64,000 nt of DNA, from contig CAVXUB010000002.1 in NCBI GenBank assembly GCA_963764805.1, positions 1 through 64,000 on the forward strand, given 5' to 3'. Every line of letters begins with the position of its first letter. Position 1 is the first letter of the stretch. This document shows, one piece after another, positions 60,686 to 64,000 of this stretch. A program made the position numbers and the translations under genes. The DNA is from CAVXUB01 sp963764805 (lineage in GTDB: Bacteria > Actinomycetota > Acidimicrobiia > Acidimicrobiales > Bog-793). The notes beneath the pieces were generated by a model. It was given only the letters and a program-made list of their open reading frames with translations, had not been told where the DNA came from and made no database searches.

Positions 60686-61528
60686 ATGGGTGAGGTGGTG
60701 CGCGCAGCTCTCGTGCAGGCGGCTTGGACAGGAGACGCTGAGACGATGGTCAAGAACGCCGTCGCGTCGGTGCGCCAGGCGGCCGCCGAAGGCGCCAAGG
60801 TCGTCTGCCTGCAGGAGCTGTTCAACGGTCCCTACTTCTGCCAGGTGCAGGACAAGGAGTGGTACTCGTTCGCCGAGGCCGTGCCCGACGGACCGACCGT
60901 GCGCCAGATGATGGACGTCGCCCGCGAGTGCGGGACGGTGCTCGTCGTGCCGGTCTACGAGCTCGAGCAGCCGGGGGTGCTCTACAACACGGCGGCGGTG
61001 ATCGACGCCGACGGCCGCTATCTCGGCAAGCACCGCAAGAACCACATCCCACAGGTCGCCGGCTTCTGGGAGAAGTTCTACTTCCGGCCGGGCAACCTCG
61101 GCTATCCCGTGTTCGACACGGCCGTCGGTCGGATCGGCGTCTACATCTGCTACGAGCGGCACTTCCCGGAGGGTTGGCGGGCACTTGGCCTGGCCGGCGC
61201 GCGGATCGTCTTCAACCCCTCGGCGACGAGCCGCGGCCTCTCGGAGTACCTCTGGCGGCTCGAGCAGCCCGCCGCCGCCGTCGCCAACGAGTACTTCGTC
61301 GGGACCATCAACCGGGTGGGCACCGAACCTCTCGGCTCGGACGAGTTCTACGGCCAGTCCTACTTCGTCGACCCGCGTGGCCAGCTGCTCGGCGAGGCGG
61401 CTTCGGACACCGCAGAGGAGATGGTGATCCGGGACCTCGACATGGGGCTGCTCGACGAGGTGCGCCAGCTCTGGGCCTTCTACCGGGATCGGCGCCCCGA
61501 GACCTACGAGTCGCTGGCGGAGGCCTGA
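60686..61528 (+). CDS. Beta-ureidopropionase (nitrilase superfamily)
   Basis: A 280-residue carbon-nitrogen hydrolase with the catalytic triad Glu44 (VCLQELFNGPYFC), Lys118 (HRKNHIPQ) and Cys155 (VYICYERHFPE). GFWEKFYFRPGN and NPSATSRGLSEYLWRLEQPA match N-carbamoyl-beta-alanine amidohydrolases of the nitrilase branch. It converts N-carbamoyl-beta-alanine to beta-alanine, CO2 and ammonia, the last step of reductive uracil breakdown. AGGAGG lies eight bases before ATG 60686. The next gene is dihydropyrimidinase, which makes its substrate. Confidence 0.85.
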   Translation: MGEVVRAALVQAAWTGDAETMVKNAVASVRQAAAEGAKVVCLQELFNGPYFCQVQDKEWYSFAEAVPDGPTVRQMMDVARECGTVLVVPVYELEQPGVLYNTAAVIDADGRYLGKHRKNHIPQVAGFWEKFYFRPGNLGYPVFDTAVGRIGVYICYERHFPEGWRALGLAGARIVFNPSATSRGLSEYLWRLEQPAAAVANEYFVGTINRVGTEPLGSDEFYGQSYFVDPRGQLLGEAASDTAEEMVIRDLDMGLLDEVRQLWAFYRDRRPETYESLAEA

Positions 61529-61534
61529 CCGCCG

Positions 61535-62948
61535 GTGCCGCGAACGTTGATCAAGGGGGGGACGGTCGTCTCCGCCGAGGGGGCCGAGCTGCAGGACGTG
61601 CTCGTCGACGGCGAGACGGTGGCAGCCATCACCCGACCCGGCGCGGGCGGGCCGGCCGACGCCTGGAAGGAGGGAGCGGACCTCGTGGTCGACGCCACCG
61701 GCAAGTACGTGATCCCCGGCGGGATCGACTCGCACACCCACATGGACATGCCCTTCGGCGGCACCAACTCGTGCGACACCTTCGAGACAGGCACGCGGGC
61801 CGCAGCCTGGGGCGGCACGACGATGCTGATCGACTTCGCCATCCAGACCAAGGGGGACACCCTTGCCGCCGGCATGGATACCTGGCGCACCAAGGCAGAA
61901 GGTGCGTGCGCCATCGACTACTCGTTCCACGCCATCGTCACCGACGTCAACCCGGGCTCGCTCGCCGAGATGGACGAGCTGGTGGCCGAGGGGGTCACCA
62001 GCTTCAAGCTCTTCATGGCGTACCCGGGCGTGCTCTACTCGACCGACAAGGACATCTTCCGGGCGATGGACCGCGCGGCCTCCAACGGCGCGCGCTGATC
62101 ATGATGCACGCCGAGAACGGGATCGCCATCGACGCCATCGTCGAGGCAGCGGTCGCCGAGGGCAAGACCGACCCTGTCTTCCATGCGTGGACGCCGACCG
62201 GCCGAGCTGGAGGGGGAAGCGACCTGGCGGGCGATAAAGCTGGCGCTCGTCGCCAAGGCACCGCTCTATGTAGTGCACCTCTCCTCGCGCCCTGCGCTGG
62301 AGGCGGTCGCCGAGGCCCGCAGCCGCGGCCAGAACACCTTCGCCGAGACCTGCCCCCAGTATCTGTTCTTGTCGGAGGACGACTTGGACAGGCCTGGTTT
62401 CGAAGGGGCGAAGTTCGTGTGCACGCCGCCGCTGCGACCTAAGGAGCACCAGGCCGATCTATGGCGGGGCCTGCGCACCGACCAGCTCTCGGTGGTCTCC
62501 ACCGACCATTGCCCCTTCTGCTACAAGGAGCAGAAGGAGCTCGGTCTCGGCAACTTCACCAAGATCCCGAACGGCCTGCCCGGCGTCGAGAACCGGATGG
62601 ATCTCATCTACCAGGGGGTGGTGGCCGGGGAGATCTCGCTCTCGCGCTGGGTGGAGGTGACGTCCACCGCTCCCGCCAAGATGTTCGGTCTCCATCCGAA
62701 GAAGGGCGACGATCGCCCCCGGCTCCGACGCCGACATCGTCGTCTACGACCCGGCGGCGCGCCAGACCATCTCGGCATCGACCCACCACATGGCAGTCGA
62801 CTACTCCTGCTACGAGGGGATGACCATCAGCGGGAAGGTGGATCGGGTCTTCTCGAGAGGCCGCCAGATCATCGCCGACGGGTCCTACCTGGGGTCGCCT
62901 GGCGACGGGCAGTTCGTCAAGCGCTCGCTCTGCCAGGCCCTGGCCTGA
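61535..62948 (+). CDS. hydA: Dihydropyrimidinase/hydantoinase, three frameshifts
   Basis: About 470 residues when repaired. GGIDSHTHMDMPFG gives the zinc-binding His67 and His69; SFKLFMAYPG has the carboxylated Lys158 that bridges the metals; LIMMHAENG, YVVHLSS and VVSTDHCPF provide the other ligands. The frame breaks at about 62093 (GC duplication, NGALIMMH), 62197 (extra C, AWTRPAELEGE) and 62708 (extra G, ATIAPGSDADIVVYDP); the end is TGA 62946-62948. It opens dihydrouracil to N-carbamoyl-beta-alanine. Three lesions in one otherwise strongly conserved enzyme make assembly error likely. GTG start 61535, six bases after the upstream stop. Confidence 0.85.
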
Positions 62949-62962
62949 ACCGGGAGGTGCCG

Positions 62963-63964
62963 ATGGACATCGGGCTCGTCCTGCAGACCGATCCTCCGGC
63001 CCGTTCGGTCGTGGCGCGTGCCGTCGAGGCCGAGGATGCCGGCTTCTCGCACGTGTGGACCTTCGACTCGTGCGTGCTGTGGCAGGAGCCGTTCGTCGTC
63101 TACGCGCAGATCCTGGCAGCGACATCGAAGCTCGTGGTCGGGCCGATGGTCACCAACCCCGCCACGAGGGACTGGTCGGTGACCGCCTCGCTCTTCGCCA
63201 CGCTCAACGACACGTTCGGCAACAGGACCGTGTGCGGGATCGGGCGGGGAGACTCGGCTTTGCGGGTCATAGGCCGCAAGCCGGCTCCGATGAGCGTGTT
63301 CGCCGAGTCGATCACGGCGATCAAGGAGCTGGCCGAGGGGCGCGACGCCGTTCTCAACGGCACCGCCGTGCGCCTGAACTGGGCGTCCAAGTCGCGTCTC
63401 CCCATCTGGGGAGCCGGCTACGGCCCGCAGGCGCTGCGGGTGATCGGGGAGCGAGCCGACGGCTTCATCTTGCAGCTGGCCGATCCCGAGATCGCCCGCT
63501 GGACGATCGGGGCGGTACGCTCGGCAGCCGCCGCTGCGGGCCGCGACCCCGCCGCCCTCAGCATCTGCGTGGCGGCTCCCGCCTACGTCGGTGAGGACCT
63601 CGACCATCAGCACGACCAGCTGCGCTGGTTCGGCGGGATGGTGGGCAACCACGTGGCCGACATCGTCTCCCGCTACGGGGACTCGTCCGACGTGCCGGCC
63701 GCCCTCACCGAGTACGTGGCGGGGCGCAGCGGCTACGACTACAGCCACCACGGCAAGGCGGACAACCCCGAGGTCGGCTTCGTTTCGGACGAGATCGTCG
63801 ACCGCTTCTGCCTGACCGGACCGTCCTCGTCGCACGTCGAGCGGCTGCGGCGGCTGGCAGACCTCGGGGTCGACCAGTTCGCGCTCTACCTGATGCACGA
63901 CGGCGCCGACGCCACGTTCGACGCCTACCGTGCCGAGGTGATCCCGGCGGTGAGCCGGCCCTGA
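62963..63964 (+). CDS. LLM-class F420-dependent oxidoreductase (TIGR03842-like)
   Basis: A 333-residue luciferase-like barrel: MDIGLVLQTDPPARSVVARA at the start, AGFSHVWTFDSCVLWQEPFVVYAQIL, GPMVTNPATRDWSVTASL and LPIWGAGYGPQALRVIGERADGFILQL (glycine-rich cofactor site). The 3' block HVERLRRLADLGVDQFALYLMHDG is common in F420-dependent members. Family members of this type recur beside dihydropyrimidinase genes, and here it follows dihydropyrimidinase by 14 bases behind GGGAGGTG. It may be the uracil-reducing or an auxiliary step of the pathway; direct proof is lacking. Confidence 0.8.
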   Translation: MDIGLVLQTDPPARSVVARAVEAEDAGFSHVWTFDSCVLWQEPFVVYAQILAATSKLVVGPMVTNPATRDWSVTASLFATLNDTFGNRTVCGIGRGDSALRVIGRKPAPMSVFAESITAIKELAEGRDAVLNGTAVRLNWASKSRLPIWGAGYGPQALRVIGERADGFILQLADPEIARWTIGAVRSAAAAAGRDPAALSICVAAPAYVGEDLDHQHDQLRWFGGMVGNHVADIVSRYGDSSDVPAALTEYVAGRSGYDYSHHGKADNPEVGFVSDEIVDRFCLTGPSSSHVERLRRLADLGVDQFALYLMHDGADATFDAYRAEVIPAVSRP

Positions 63965-63986
63965 GCTTCGGCGCGAGAATCGTGCC

Positions 63987-64000
63987 ATGACCGAGAGCAC
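63987..64000 (+). CDS. Possible start of a further gene
   Basis: The window ends in ATGACCGAGAGCAC, which could be the first codons (Met-Thr-Glu-Ser) of another gene in the same rightward run. Too short to assess. Confidence 0.3.

Noticed and set aside
62093..62708. Programmed ribosomal frameshifting in dihydropyrimidinase
   Set aside because: Three separate shifts in one gene, no slippery heptamers or pseudoknots, and the same kind of lesion recurs in unrelated genes across the window.
2..64000. Insertion sequences, prophage or integrative element
   Set aside because: No transposase, integrase, phage structural gene, terminal inverted repeats or tRNA-flanked direct repeats were recognised; the gene content is ordinary chromosomal metabolism and regulation.

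Overview
The window is a high-GC stretch of bacterial chromosome, densely coding on both strands. The organism is most likely an actinomycete, perhaps an Acidimicrobiia-type lineage. Grounds: GC-rich third codon positions, many GTG and TTG starts, at least five promoters whose -10 hexamer lies 6-7 nt from the start codon (leaderless mRNAs), PPOX/F420-type and LLM-type flavoenzymes, a DUF5709 protein and a sulfocyanin-like lipoprotein. The exact taxon cannot be fixed from sequence reading. No rRNA, tRNA, CRISPR array, phage or insertion sequence was seen.

Layout. 0-9 kb: a PIN-toxin remnant, SRPBCC, AhpD-like, GNAT and metallo-beta-lactamase-fold proteins; an ECF sigma factor overlapping a degraded membrane kelch protein; a VOC/MarR divergent pair with a YdeI-like gene; thiC behind a TPP riboswitch; a secreted protein. 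9-17 kb (minus strand): MarR, a DUF3565-DUF1971 fusion, an acetate-family transporter, a GlcD-GlcF-like FAD/Fe-S dehydrogenase, a pyruvate-oxidase-like ThDP enzyme and DUF1275. This reads as a 2-hydroxyacid (probably lactate) to pyruvate to acetate route. 17-22 kb: a nickel/cobalt permease and a complete sulfate ABC transporter (sbp-cysT-cysW-cysA) under a palindrome-spanned promoter. 22-30 kb: alcohol dehydrogenase plus SDR, a ClC channel with CBS domains, a zinc-ribbon membrane protein, DUF5709, VOC, DUF4326, rpiA, and a frameshifted acyl-ACP desaturase divergent from a TetR regulator around a perfect palindrome.

30-36 kb: a DEAD-box helicase, then a partner-switching module made of a MEDS-HATPase protein (anti-sigma type), a MEDS-like-STAS protein (antagonist type) and a PAS-GAF-GAF-SpoIIE phosphatase, with no sigma factor beside it. 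36-47 kb: two tandem DinB proteins with a WYL regulator, an RpiR regulator with a 16-bp palindrome opposite a COG4280-type membrane protein, an interrupted nucleotidyltransferase, an ABC1 kinase, a LigD-like phosphoesterase-polymerase without ligase domain, a sulfocyanin-like lipoprotein, two PPOX proteins, a MerR regulator and DUF998. 47-56 kb: a large XRE-AAA-TPR regulator and a roughly 1,600-residue secreted protein with duplicated N-terminal modules, a short helical-repeat block and a C-terminal ricin-type lectin domain. 56-64 kb: a phosphoesterase, a membrane protein-histidine kinase-response regulator operon, an MFS transporter, and a reductive-pyrimidine-catabolism cluster (beta-ureidopropionase, dihydropyrimidinase, F420-type LLM enzyme).

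An important caveat: at least a dozen otherwise well conserved genes are broken by tiny indels, nearly all repairable as insertions of 1, 2, 4 or 5 nt. These may be assembly errors, so the frameshifted genes are annotated over their full reconstructed extent and marked as such.
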